A DNA stretch of 35,223 nucleotides, taken from NCBI GenBank assembly GCA_009801015.1, contig VHZZ01000002.1, positions 421,543 to 456,765 on the forward strand, written 5' to 3'. Positions 1-10,100 of this stretch are shown in pieces; the stretch's first letter is position 1; each line of letters begins with the position of its first letter. Source of the stretch: Silene noctiflora. Lineage: Eukaryota; Streptophyta; Magnoliopsida; Caryophyllales; Caryophyllaceae. Under the pieces are notes generated by a model, which saw only the letters and a program-made list of their open reading frames with translations, ran no database searches and was not told where the DNA came from. The translations under genes and the position numbers were made by a program.

Positions 1-339
1 GTGATTAATATTAATAATTAACAATTGATATATTTAATGAGCCAAGTAGAAGTTTCATCCATATACCAAATTAAGTTGATTTAAGAACGTGGGTGAGTCA
101 CACACATCATAAAAAAATGTTTTTTAAAAATCACAACTTTCAACCACAGGCTGACACTTCAGCTCTGTGGTTATTTGTTTAATAAAGAAGATCACAACTT
201 TTTTTGCTACCTAAAAACTATGGCAAAATAGGAAGTATCCATAATTTATCTTCACCTAATTGAATAAACTACCTTATTATTTTCATTTCAACCCAATTAC
301 TTGATATAAAGGTCTTCATTTTAAACACTTATTGTCTAT
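1..339. other. AT-rich intergenic DNA
   Basis: No credible coding potential, RNA gene or repeat structure is visible. The sequence is AT-rich, with short poly-A and poly-T runs. Confidence 0.5.
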
Positions 340-588
340 AAACACTTGGATTAACTGGTATAATGGATCACATTATTTAACCAAAGGTCTCGAGTTCAAG
401 CTTTGACAGCAGCAGTCCTGGCTGACTCAAATCCCAGATTAATTGGATCAACTTGTAAGGGATCGTTCTACCTTAACCAAAGCTTTCGAGTTTAAACCTT
501 GGGACAGTGGACTATTGAATAATGGTGCTTCCCGACTCAAATCCAGACTAGTTGGAGGAGGGTACACGCAAAAAAAAAAAAAAAAAAA
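340..588 (+). mobile_element. tRNA-type SINE, apparently dimeric, with poly-A tail
   Basis: A pol III A-box-like stretch TGGTATAATGG lies at 356-366 and a B-box-like GTTCAAGCT at 394-402. The tRNA-like module (TTAACCAAAGGTCTCGAG..., then GACTCAAATCC...AGATTAATTGGA) is followed by a second, related module at about 474-556 (TTAACCAAAGCTTTCGAG..., GACTCAAATCC...AGACTAGTTGGA). The element ends in an uninterrupted A run at 570-588. Internal pol III boxes plus a terminal A tract are the marks of a SINE. No clear target-site duplication was found, so the 5' edge is approximate. The element at the far right end of the window shares the GGTCTCG(A/T)GTTC core, which suggests a related family. Confidence 0.6.
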
Positions 589-1080
589 TTAGAAAACAAA
601 AAATGATCGGAAATTCTTGTTTTAGACGGGGGCATTTACGTCTGAAACAATAAGACGAAATTTTAAAACCATCTTATGATAAAATGTGTCATAATGATCA
701 AGCTAGTGTTTACCAGTAAGTAGATTATATATCAGATGTACTACCACCAATTGTATAGTTTTGGAGCATTATAATAAAGTTTTTGAGTTTTATTTTAAAA
801 ATTAGGAGTTTTACTATAAAGTTTTTGAATTCATTCACTTAAACATTAAGCTAAAAAAATTACAATAAAACTCAAAAATATTACATATAAACTTAGTTAA
901 ATTCAAGTCTTGATGAAAAAAATTAAAATTAAAATTATAAATTTTAATAAGCTCATACAAAGTACACATATGCTCAAAAGTAAAAAACAAATAAAATTTA
1001 TGATAATAAGTTTAAAAAATTAAATAATACAAATCTAAGGTCTCTGATTTACATACAACCTATAACTCACCACAAATTAG
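589..1080. other. AT-rich intergenic DNA
   Basis: No gene is visible. A short stretch at 625-680 contains GACG/CGTC motifs like those in the palindromic element at 1364-1527 and may be a degraded relative. Confidence 0.4.
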
Positions 1081-1082
1081 TA

Positions 1083-1359
1083 CTCCCTCCGATCCAGACA
1101 GATGGTAACACTTACCTAAAATGGACGATCCACACCAATGGTAACATACCATATTTGGCATGAAAAACGACTAAATTACCCTTACATCCACTACCTATTT
1201 ACAACTTTATCATCCACTCACCCACTCACAAAATACTTATTTAATTCACATAAACCCATGTGGCCCCAATCAAATTTTCCTACTTTACCCCTCACTTTTC
1301 CACCTTTTCTTAAATAACCACTTTTTACCTATGTTACCATTTGTCTGGATCGGAGGGAG
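1083..1359. mobile_element. Stowaway-like MITE with TA target duplication
   Basis: The ends are long inverted repeats: CTCCCTCCGATCCAGACAGA on the left is matched in inverse at the right end (TCTGGATCGGAGGGAG). The match extends about 28 bp with one or two mismatches. A TA dinucleotide flanks each end (1081-1082 and 1360-1361). CTCCCTCC termini plus a TA duplication are diagnostic of Stowaway (Tc1/mariner-related) elements. The 277-bp interior has no coding potential, so any movement would need a transposase supplied from elsewhere. Confidence 0.88.
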
Positions 1360-1363
1360 TATT

Positions 1364-1527
1364 TAAGACGACCATTATCCGTCTTAAGCTTAAGACGGAT
1401 AGTAGCCCTCTCACACAGTGGGAGGCAAGTGGGTATTATCCATTTCCCACCCCCTTGCCTCCCACTTGCATTTCTATGAGAGAAGCACTATCCGTCTTAA
1501 GCTTAAGACGAATAGTGACGTCTTAAG
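1364..1527. mobile_element. Near-perfect palindromic fold-back element
   Basis: The left arm begins TTAAGACG and contains CCGTCTTAAGCTTAAGACGG, itself a perfect palindrome. The right arm repeats it inverted (CCGTCTTAAGCTTAAGACG) and ends CGTCTTAA. The centre is also self-complementary: GTGGGAGGCAAGTGGG pairs with the later CCTTGCCTCCCACTTG region. Almost the whole 164 bp can therefore fold into one hairpin carrying cruciform-prone sub-palindromes. It starts 4 bp after the end of the neighbouring Stowaway element. It looks like a MITE or fold-back transposon; the superfamily is unclear and I could not fix a target-site duplication. Confidence 0.65.
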
Positions 1528-1791
1528 CAAAACCTTCTGATAACTTACAAATATAGTGACATTTGACTGTAAAATCGTCTCAAAACCGTCTTATATTGAT
1601 TGTGACATCAAGGAAAAAGAAAGTCGGTTATGTCCAATCTTATCTTGCCAACAACAAACCGATCATCATAAATTCTTGTCCAAAATCATCAAAATCATCA
1701 AAATCATTTCTCCCAAATCCCTAATTCATACACAGTTAGTTGATCAAACAAACGAACAAACAAACAAAAAACCCCCAAAAATCCCCAATTA

Positions 1792-4511
1792 ATGGCGCCA
1801 AAATCAACCCATTTCCCCCAACTTCCCCAAACCCTAACCCTAATTCCAGGTCTCCCAAACGACATCTCCGCAATTATCCTCTCTTACATACCTTACTGTT
1901 ACCAGACTCGAGCTAAACAAACCTGCAAATCATGGCGCCATTTTTACACCTTTTCCCAAACCCTAATTTTCACTCTCCGAAAAAATCCCCAATTCCGTAA
2001 ACCCAGTTCAACCTTACTATGTATTTTCCCGGAGGACCCGTCTTTGTCGCCGCCTTATATATTCGACCCGACCCATTTAGCGTGGGCCCCGATTCCAAGA
2101 ACACCTGTTAACCCTCACGCGTATTCGTTATCGAATTTTTCCGCGATTTCTGTGGGTCCGTATTTGTATGTGTTGGGTGGGTCGTTGTTTGATACGAGGT
2201 CGTTTCCGTTGGACCGACCGACGGCGTCGTCAGCGGTGTTCCGGTTTGATTTCCGGTTTGCGGGGGAGGGGTGGCGGTCGGTGTCGCCGATGATTACGGC
2301 ACGGGGGTCGTTCGCGGCGGCAGCGGTGGGGGATGGTGGCGGGATTGTGGTGGCTGGGGGTGGGTCGAGGCATCCGATGTTTGGGGCGGCTGGGAGTCGG
2401 GTTGGGAGAGCTGAGAGGTATGATGTTGGGAGGGATGAGTGGGTATCGGTGGCGGAAATGCCGGGGTATAGGGCCGGATGTACCGGGTTTATGGTGAAGA
2501 GGGGGAAAGGAGTGGGGGAGGAGTTTTGGGTGATGGGTGGGTATAGTGGGTCTACGACGATTTTGGGGGTGTTGCCGGTTGATGAGCAGTGTAGGGATTC
2601 GGTTGTGTTGGATTTGGAGAGTGGGGAGTGGAGGGAGGTTGGGGATATGTGGGGGGATGGGCAGCGAGGGAGGCTCGGGAAGGTGGCCGTGGTTGAGGAG
2701 GACGGGGTTGGGTTGCCTGAGGTTTTTATGCTTGATGAAAATCATGACATTTGTAGGTGAGAATGATTTCGTTAATTCAATCTATTAATTTTGATGTTGT
2801 CGGGATTGGAACTCATGTTACTCCACATGATTTAATATCACCTCTCGTGAGTCGTGACTTTACTTGCATGTGCGCTTATACTAGCATGAAATTTTAGCAC
2901 TCCATATTTCTCTTGTTTGATACTTTTATGCTATTGTAGTTTCTCATGGTTTGGGGTAGTGTTGCACTTGATGTTGGGATTAAGAATTTTTTAGTGGTTA
3001 ACTACATTTTTGTTTGTGAGTACGTGAATGATGTGTAAGTTATATATCTACGAGATATTAAATTAGATTGTGCTGATTCTAGATACGGAATTAAATGTTC
3101 TTTGACAGGATTGAGGTTTTCAGGTGTAAATTTCTAGTACCTCGTTAATTTAGCTAGTGTGTTTAGTGGAGATGACTTGAAGGAAATATAAAGACTTATG
3201 TGTAGCATTATAACTCCGAAAATGGAATGGAATCAAAATCTCGGGAATTTGATTGTTTATTGTCCTAGCAAGTGAACGCATTCTATTAAGAGAGAATGTG
3301 TGGTATTTTTGAATCTTGAAAGGATTTTGAAGGCTTTGATGGTCTAAAAGGCATGTTTTTTCCGAAGAGGGTATAAATGGTTTAGGACTTGACAATTGAG
3401 AAATAACTTGTGCCGGTGATCATGTCTTTGCATCATTACAGTGTTTTACTTTAAGAAATGAGAACCTTACTCATCTTTGATGTTTATGGTAAAACCAAGT
3501 GGTTAAGCTTTACCGTTCCTGTTATGTATGTTAGAACGTAGAAGATTATGTTGATGTGCATGTTTTGCTAGCCTTGTGGAAACCCAATAATAAACTGGTT
3601 GCCCTGCAGTCTGATTCTTTGCATGGTGATATGGGTTACTATAAATTTGGGTGTACATTGAGTTTGTAATATGCTTTAAGGTTAACCATTGACTCTTAGT
3701 TTCTCGTTCTATTTCTGGAACTTGATCCTTTTTGAGAATTTAGAAATGTTATTTGCATATAAGCAGATTCTCATAATATCTTGGTAACTATTTTTGTTTG
3801 TGGAGTTGCGTTACAAACTTCTAAGGAATGGAGGATATACGCAGGCTCATGTTTCGGGAAGCATTCCAGCAACTTTCTTTTCTTACATATACTCCGTATG
3901 CGTGAATGTGATTTGTGTTAGCATGGGTCTCTTGTTGCATAATTATTTCTAAGTCCGTATGTTTAGTATCTGTGCTATGTAACTTGTGTTTAAAATATGT
4001 GGTGTATCCAAATGAAATGAGAGAGTGGTGAGGGTTTGTTTAAAGGGACCTGCAGTTGTAATCTTGATCCGCACGGTTTCAAAACCCGGTTATGAGTACT
4101 ACCATTCAATGACTTCACTAGTTACGTTAATCCGACACGTGCATTTGTAAGAGTCTACCGCATTCATGCTCTAACTGTAGTGTGGTTTGTAATCTATGTC
4201 CCATGTGTGATATGTACAGGTTTAGCATGGCCTTAAACTGCTGGTTTAAGGAGACAACTGTTCCTAGGAAAAATCTAGACGGGTCATCATTTGGGTTTGT
4301 GGCAATACAAGGTGAGCTACATGTAATATCCCTCCTACAGGGTGTCGAATTGTCAGACATTCGGAGGTCAAGGCAGCGTAAGAGGGGCACTGCTCTATCA
4401 ATGCAAATATACAACCCCAAAAAGAAGTCCTGGAGAACTCTGGTCACAAGGACTCCTTTCCACTGTCCATTAGATTTCAAAACTGCCGTTATGTGCACAA
4501 TCCGCTTGTAG
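1792..4511 (+). CDS. F-box/kelch-repeat protein, OR23-like (2 exons)
   Basis: The CDS is join(1792..2756, 4220..4511), giving 418 aa. Exon 1 would read into a stop two bases past the splice site. Splicing AG|GTGAGA to TACAG|GTTTAGC restores the frame at an Arg codon. The F-box is at about residues 17-55 (LIPGLPNDISAIILSYIP...CKSW), the surface that binds SKP1 in SCF ubiquitin ligases. Kelch blades follow, seen as YLYVLGGS, GIVVAGGGS and EFWVMGGYSG. Exon 2 supplies the family's C-terminus (SSFGFVAIQGELHVISLL...RRSRQRKRG...PLDFKTAVMC). Length and order fit Arabidopsis OR23 (about 440 aa). The likely role is substrate receptor of an SCF E3 ligase; the substrate is unknown. Exon 1 is C/T-rich at the start and very G-rich after about 2160. 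The OR23 assignment rests on remembered family features. Confidence 0.88.
2757..4219 (+). other. Single intron of the F-box/kelch gene
   Basis: This 1463-bp GT-AG intron separates the F-box/kelch exon from the C-terminal exon. I see no nested gene, MITE ends or tandem repeats. The open frames inside it are short and have no family resemblance. Confidence 0.8.
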
Positions 4512-5229
4512 CTGGACAGTCAGTCTTGTATGCTAAGGTCTTCCGTGTGAATCCAACCCCTGCATATATTCGTCTGTTAATTATATGGTCAACTACTGAA
4601 GAATCTGAAGATGTAACCTGTACTTCATTGATCTGGTTGGATGATCGCTGATGTGGTTGAGTTCTCAGCTTCACCCATACAGTAAAACCGCCCTCACTCT
4701 GTCTCGGATCAGTAATAATAGTGGTATATATGGAGTTCATTGCTTGGTCGTATTTGAACAATTTGCTATTGTATAGCTTGCATGTACTAAAATACTGGAA
4801 ATGTAGGAATTCTTCGGAATTGTACACTGTACAAAATAATGTTTGTGAAAATTATACAGTTCTATTGTATTGCAGACTGATTTTCGAGTTGTACAGTTGC
4901 ACCTTTGTGGTAAATCTATTATTTGAGGTATTTTTCAGGACGAGTTCTTCCATTAGCTATATCAGTGGTAACAGCGTTAGCCACCCGCCCATTCTACTGC
5001 AATACTGGCGGCGATGATGCCATTGATTCAAGTCTAGTGTGCAAAGTTGTCCATTGCTGATACACCTAGGTGCCGGAATGCCGGAATATGGTGCAATGTT
5101 TAAAATCCATTGCTGATCTATTTTTAATTATTTTTTTAATGATTTTAGAAGAAGAAAGATAGAGTCCACGTAACTAAAAACATAACATTCGTAATTTCAG
5201 TTGGTGTTGCATAAAACTGTTATATAATA
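4512..5229. other. 3' untranslated region of the F-box gene and spacer
   Basis: The stop codon is at 4509-4511. The following few hundred bases are non-coding and are probably 3' UTR, but I see no strong AATAAA signal that fixes the cleavage site. Beyond about 5040 the sequence is AT-rich intergenic DNA. Confidence 0.45.
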
Positions 5230-5231
5230 TA

Positions 5232-5487
5232 CTCCGTGTTATTATATTGTAATACACTATAACGTTTTCATCTGTTTCATCATATTGTAATTAATGTTGT
5301 TAGGATCATGAATTTACTAAATAATTTTTTTTTTATTAATATTTATCATACATAAAATTGATAACTAATAATTTTCGTATCATTATTCTTTTTGGTGTGG
5401 AATCTTAGTATCATTATGCGAGCGTATCTTACAACATACACCGAAATTGAGTTTTATATTATAATGTTATACAAATTATATACGGAG
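5232..5487. mobile_element. Degenerate Stowaway-like MITE candidate
   Basis: The termini CTCCGT and ACGGAG are inverted and flanked by TA on both sides (5230-5231 and 5488-5489). Behind them is a loosely matching AT-rich inverted stretch. The 256-bp size and the TA flanks fit Stowaway, but the terminal repeat is short, so chance is possible. If real, it lies just upstream of the myosin promoter. Confidence 0.4.
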
Positions 5488-5664
5488 TATTTATTTAACG
5501 TTAACCAAATCATAACATGACATTAGCTCTAAAATTTTTCAAATGAATAAAATTATACAATTATAAGTAAGATCATGTAATTTAAACGATCAAACTTTTT
5601 TAAATCATAAAATCGTAAAATCGAGTCGGGATTTTAATAAATGGATTTATCCTCAGCCGAAACG

Positions 5665-5673
5665 TATAAAAAG
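5665..5673 (+). promoter_or_regulatory. Probable TATA box of the myosin gene
   Basis: TATAAAAAG is followed after roughly 100 bases by a pyrimidine-rich leader (CTCTTCTCTTCTCC..., 5769-5850), typical of plant 5' UTRs. Transcription would then start near 5695-5705. An ATG-led frame at 5641 would begin upstream of this start and so is unlikely to be translated. Confidence 0.5.
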
Positions 5674-5957
5674 AAAATGAAGAGAGAGAAAGCTCGAAAG
5701 AAAGTGGAAAGAAGAGTAATGGCAGCCACTAAACTCCAACAAAAATGCATCATTTTTAGGCTAATTTACTCTTCTCTTCTCCTTCTTCAACGTTTCCTAT
5801 TTTTTAGCTTTTTCCATTCACCTTCTTCTCTTTCTTTCTTCACCACATACCCGAATCATCACTTTCTTACTTTCTTACATTTTTTTTTGAATTTTTTTGG
5901 TTCCTCTTTTACCCCATTTCATGATTATTGTAATTGATTGAAATTTGGGTGAAATTC

Positions 5958-7106
5958 TGTGATAATATTAGTTTTTGATGCATTGGGAGATGTGGGTTTG
6001 TGGTAATGTGGATGAATTTGGGTTTGGATTGATTTAGGGTTTGTGGGGGGATGGTAATAATTTGTTATTCGTCGTGATTCAAGGGTAATTTGTACAATGG
6101 TAAGCTTCAATGTTGTGAATTTATTGTTGTTTGTTGTTGCTAGGGATTAATCTCATACTACATTGTTAAAAAGAATTGATTTTGAGTGTAATTGTGTGAT
6201 AATCTTTGCCTTTTATTTTATGCATTGGGAGATGTGGGTTTGTGGTAATGTGGGTGAATTTGGGTTTGGATTGATTTAGGGTTTGTGGGGGGATGGTAAT
6301 AATTTGTTATTCGTCGTGATTCAAGGGTAATTTGTACAATGGTAAGCTTCAATGTTGTGAATTTATTGTTGTTTGTTGTTGCTAGGGATTAATCTCATAC
6401 TACATTGTTAAAAAGAATTGATTTTGAGTGTAATTGTGTGATAATCTTTGCCTTTTATTTTATGCATTGGGAGATGTGGGTTTGTGGTAATGTGGGTGAA
6501 TTTGGGTTTGGATTGATTTAGGGTTTGTGGGGGGATGGTAATAATTTGTTATTCGTCGTGATTCGAGGGTAATTTGTACAATGGTAAGCTTCAATGTTCT
6601 GAATTTATTGTTGTTTGTTGTTTCCAGGGATTAATTTCATACTACATTGTTAAAAAGAATTGATTTTGAGTGTAATTGTGTTATAATCTTAGCCTTTTAT
6701 TTTATGCATTGGGAGATGTGGGTTTGTGGTAATGTGGGTGAATTTGGGTTGGGATTGATTAGGGTTTGTTGAGGTTGGTAATAATTTGTTATTCGTTGTG
6801 ATTTGGGGGTAATTTGTACAATGGTAAGCTTCACAGCTGTGAATATTTTCCTGTTAGTTGTTATTACCTAGGGATTAATCTTATGCTACATTGTTAAAAA
6901 GAGATGATTTTTGAAGATTTAGGAATGTGGGTAAGGTGGGTTTGTGGGGGATGGTCATAATGTTATTCGTCGTAATTTGAGGGTAATTTGTACAATGGTA
7001 AGGTTCAATCTTGTGAATTCTCTGCTGTTAGTTGTTACTAGGGATTAATCTTATGCTGCATTGTTGAAAAAATATGATTTTTGAAGATTTAGGAATGTGG
7101 GTAAGG
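5958..7106 (+). repeat. Tandem repeat (about 242-bp unit) containing the myosin start-codon exon
   Basis: A unit running from TGTGATAATnTT...TGCATTGGGAGATGTGGG through TTTGTACAATGGTAAGCTTC recurs. The ATG of successive units falls at 6097, 6339, 6581, 6821 and 6995, so spacings are 242, 242, 240 and 174 bp. Copies 1-3 are almost identical, copy 4 is more diverged, copy 5 is shortened, and a sixth partial start is broken at about 7107 by the hAT MITE next to it. Every unit keeps ATG followed by a GTAAG splice donor. Units 1-4 also carry an AG acceptor-like site (TTGCTAGGG or TTTCCAGGG; CCTAGGG in unit 4) downstream of the donor. Near-identity of copies 1-3 suggests recent expansion by unequal exchange. 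Confidence 0.93.
5978..6037 (+). other. Upstream ORF in the myosin leader
   Basis: An ATG-to-TAG frame in the predicted 5' UTR encodes [19 protein letters not shown]. The same peptide (Asp to Gly at one site) recurs at 6220 and 6462 in repeat copies 2 and 3. Copy 4 has a longer variant with a changed end. It lies about 60 nt before the predicted start codon of the myosin. Many other short upstream ATGs occur, so translation of this one is only a possibility. Confidence 0.35.
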
Positions 7107-10100
7107 CGTGTTTGGTTCAGGGCGGAACTAAGGGGGCTAGTAGCGTTATCAACCCCCTAGAAATGAAAAGTTTAGTTAAAGTTTTCAATTTTTTTTTTCT
7201 GTTTTACGTTATTACATTACCGGGTCGCCCCTGATTACAAATCCGGGTTTCGACACTAGTTTGGTTATATAGCTTGAGTTTGAATTACATCTGCATTTTA
7301 TCTGAATTTGCGGCAAAATTGGATTGTTGCATCGTGTTGTTTCATTTTGTCTAGTCCACGATATGATAAGAAGGATGATGATTGTTGCAGGGTACTAAGG
7401 TAAATATTCTCACGGGTACTCACGTGTGGGTGGAGGACCCAGAGATAGATTGGATTGGCGGGCAAGTGATCAAAATTAATGGGGATGAACTTGAAATCAA
7501 AACCACAAATGGCAAGCAGGTGAAATCTATATGACTAACTAGAATTTGCTTGAAGCTTTAATTTTTGTCTTGTTGTTGACAGATTGTGCATTATCGAAGT
7601 TTCGTAGCTTGTAGCTTAAGGGTTAAGAGTGTACTGTGTATATGTGTGCATTTATGCCATATTTACTTGTCTCTGAGGGCAACTAAGACTGTTTTTGAGT
7701 TTTCCCAAACTCACGCCCCCTTCACTAGGAAAACAAGAGTGGTTCGGTGGGATTATGTGCTAGACTAATGAATCCCCTCTTTATATTATTTTTACTGAAA
7801 GTTTCTTTGGATTCTCATAATGAATGACATGACCGAGAACCAAGAGCTAAAGAGAAGCACAAATGTACCTTTAGTGCTCAATACCGTCTCCTTTATAACA
7901 ACCAACTCGGGACCATCTACTATATGACCCACTCTAAACATTCTTTAGTGCGTCATGCTGTACAGTGTACACACTGTGTTAAACTTAGCATTCCAAGAGC
8001 CATGATACATAGTCAATAGGCTTTTCACTTATAATATGACTTACACACTCCTCAAGACTGCTTCCTTAGATAGTCAGTGGTAACCCGTCATACTACTCGC
8101 CAGGAGGTTCACAGGAGCAATATCACATGGCAAGTGTAATACGAGTATTGATTTTACACTGTGGAGGCCTGGACGATGCCAACTTTTTTTCTCCTTGAAG
8201 GGTGGGGTACTGACGTATTGTGGCAACATTGTTGTTGACTTGTCGAGTGGAGCTATACCTATAGAATGAATCTTAGCAACTGAATAATTTATATTTCCCT
8301 GTCAGACGCATCCACTCATAGCGTGAGGGATATGGGTAATTCGTCGTAATATTTACCTTAAAATCCTGTGTGACAGGCAAATTGCTTGTGAGTCGCGGAT
8401 AAAATTTACTTATGTTCCAATTGAAAAAGTGAATTTTCCAGCTGCTAGTTTTGAGCATCAACAGTAATATAGGTTGGATAGATGAAGAACGATAGATCTT
8501 TAGGCACATATATCCATTATTTTGTGATTTTACCGGTTTCAAACCAATAACAGGATATTTCTGAATCAAGCACCTGCAGCAAATTGCTTTTGGAATAAAT
8601 TTGTGGTGTTGCTTTACCATGGTCACTTAGCTTCCTTTTTTTCCTTAGAATTTCCCTTCTTAGTTTAAACTTAAGTGTTATTTTGAGTGTTCCTTTTATT
8701 TATTTTTTTATTTTTTTTTAATGGATGAGTTATTCTCGTTTTAGTTTTTTTTTGCTGTCGATATTTTTTCAAAAGATATTGATGTAAATGAATTTTACAC
8801 GTGTTCCGTACTGCATTCATAGTTTTCAATTTCTGTGTCTAATAGGTTACGGCAAACCGTTCGAAAATATATCCAATGGATATGGAAGCTCCAGATGGTG
8901 GAGTTGATGACATGACAAAGCTGTCATACTTACACGAGCCGGGAGTGTTGCAGAATTTAGCAACTCGATATTCACTTAATGAAATTTATGTAAGTTCTCT
9001 TTTGAATTCGATGTCTAAATGTGTGATTGTGTTCGTCACTGAGACAAGATGATTAGTTGTTGTAGCTTAGTAGCTATGAGACGGCTCTGTTATAACACAA
9101 TATCTTACTCTTTCTCATCATGGCAGACTTACACTGGAAATATTCTCATTGCTGTAAATCCATTCCAAAGACTACCCCATATATATGATATTCAAATGAT
9201 GGATCATTACAAGGGAGCGCCACTTGGGGAGCTCAGCCCTCATGTTTTTGCGATTGGTGATGTGGCATTTAGGTGATTTTGTTATCCTATTTCTCATGTG
9301 TTCCTTTAGTCTATGCTTGAACCATGAAAACTTAACGAGTAACACACAATCCATTGCTTCAGGGCAATGAGAAATGAGGGCAAAAGCAATGCTATATTGG
9401 TCAGTGGAGAAAGTGGGGCTGGCAAGACAGAAACTACGAAAATGCTTATGCGTTATCTTGCTTATTTGGGTGGTCGTAGTGGTACAGAAGGGCGAACTGT
9501 TGAACAACAAGTTTTGGAGGTAAGAATTAAGATGTATTCTTGATCAGTTTGCATGCAAATGGTACATGCATTTCTCAATAGATCAGTAACCCAATGAAAT
9601 TTTTGCGTCGAAGGAAACTACTTGTGTAAAGATCAGTTGCAAAATAGCATAAGTCAGCAAGATAATGGCAAAACATTCAGTTGTAACAAGGAAATAATTA
9701 CATTGTGTCGAATATGAATCCTTGAACGAAGATTATTTTGGCGGTGTGCTTGGATGGGAAGGAATCAGTGTGTTTTGGGTTATTTTGCTAGTACCATAAA
9801 AAAATTTAATTCCCTTACTTGACACTACAAGAAGCATAGACGATTTAGTTAGCCATTATTCTTTGTTCCATACCAGTCTAATCCCAAAGGAGAGTGAACT
9901 TTTGTCTCTATTGAAAATGGAAATATTTCATCCACGTAATATTTGGTTTAAAAGATCAGATAGGAGTACTTGTTAATTATTCTTTGTTATGTAATTTTGA
10001 TTCACTTGTTCAATTGCTTTGGATGTAGTCAAATCCAGTTCTTGAAGCTTTTGGCAACGCAAAAACAGTTCGTAATAACAATTCAAGGTTTGGTTCTGCT

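Noticed and set aside
351-402. Functional tRNA gene
   Set aside because: A- and B-box-like motifs are present, but no cloverleaf or acceptor stem can be drawn and a poly-A tail follows. SINE-derived.
2230-2745. Long antisense open frame (171 codons) opposite F-box exon 1
   Set aside because: It is the mirror of a G-rich coding exon, giving a Pro/His/Ile-rich product with no domain. A shadow of the real gene.
3885-3965. MITE ends suggested by ATACTCCGTATG and GTCCGTATG in the F-box intron
   Set aside because: No properly oriented inverted partner and no TA-flanked pair were found.
5641-5937. 98-codon frame starting ATGGATTTATCC upstream of the myosin
   Set aside because: A good TATA box lies inside it at 5665, so its ATG is upstream of the likely transcription start. 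The product is low-complexity, and the pyrimidine leader explains its open length.
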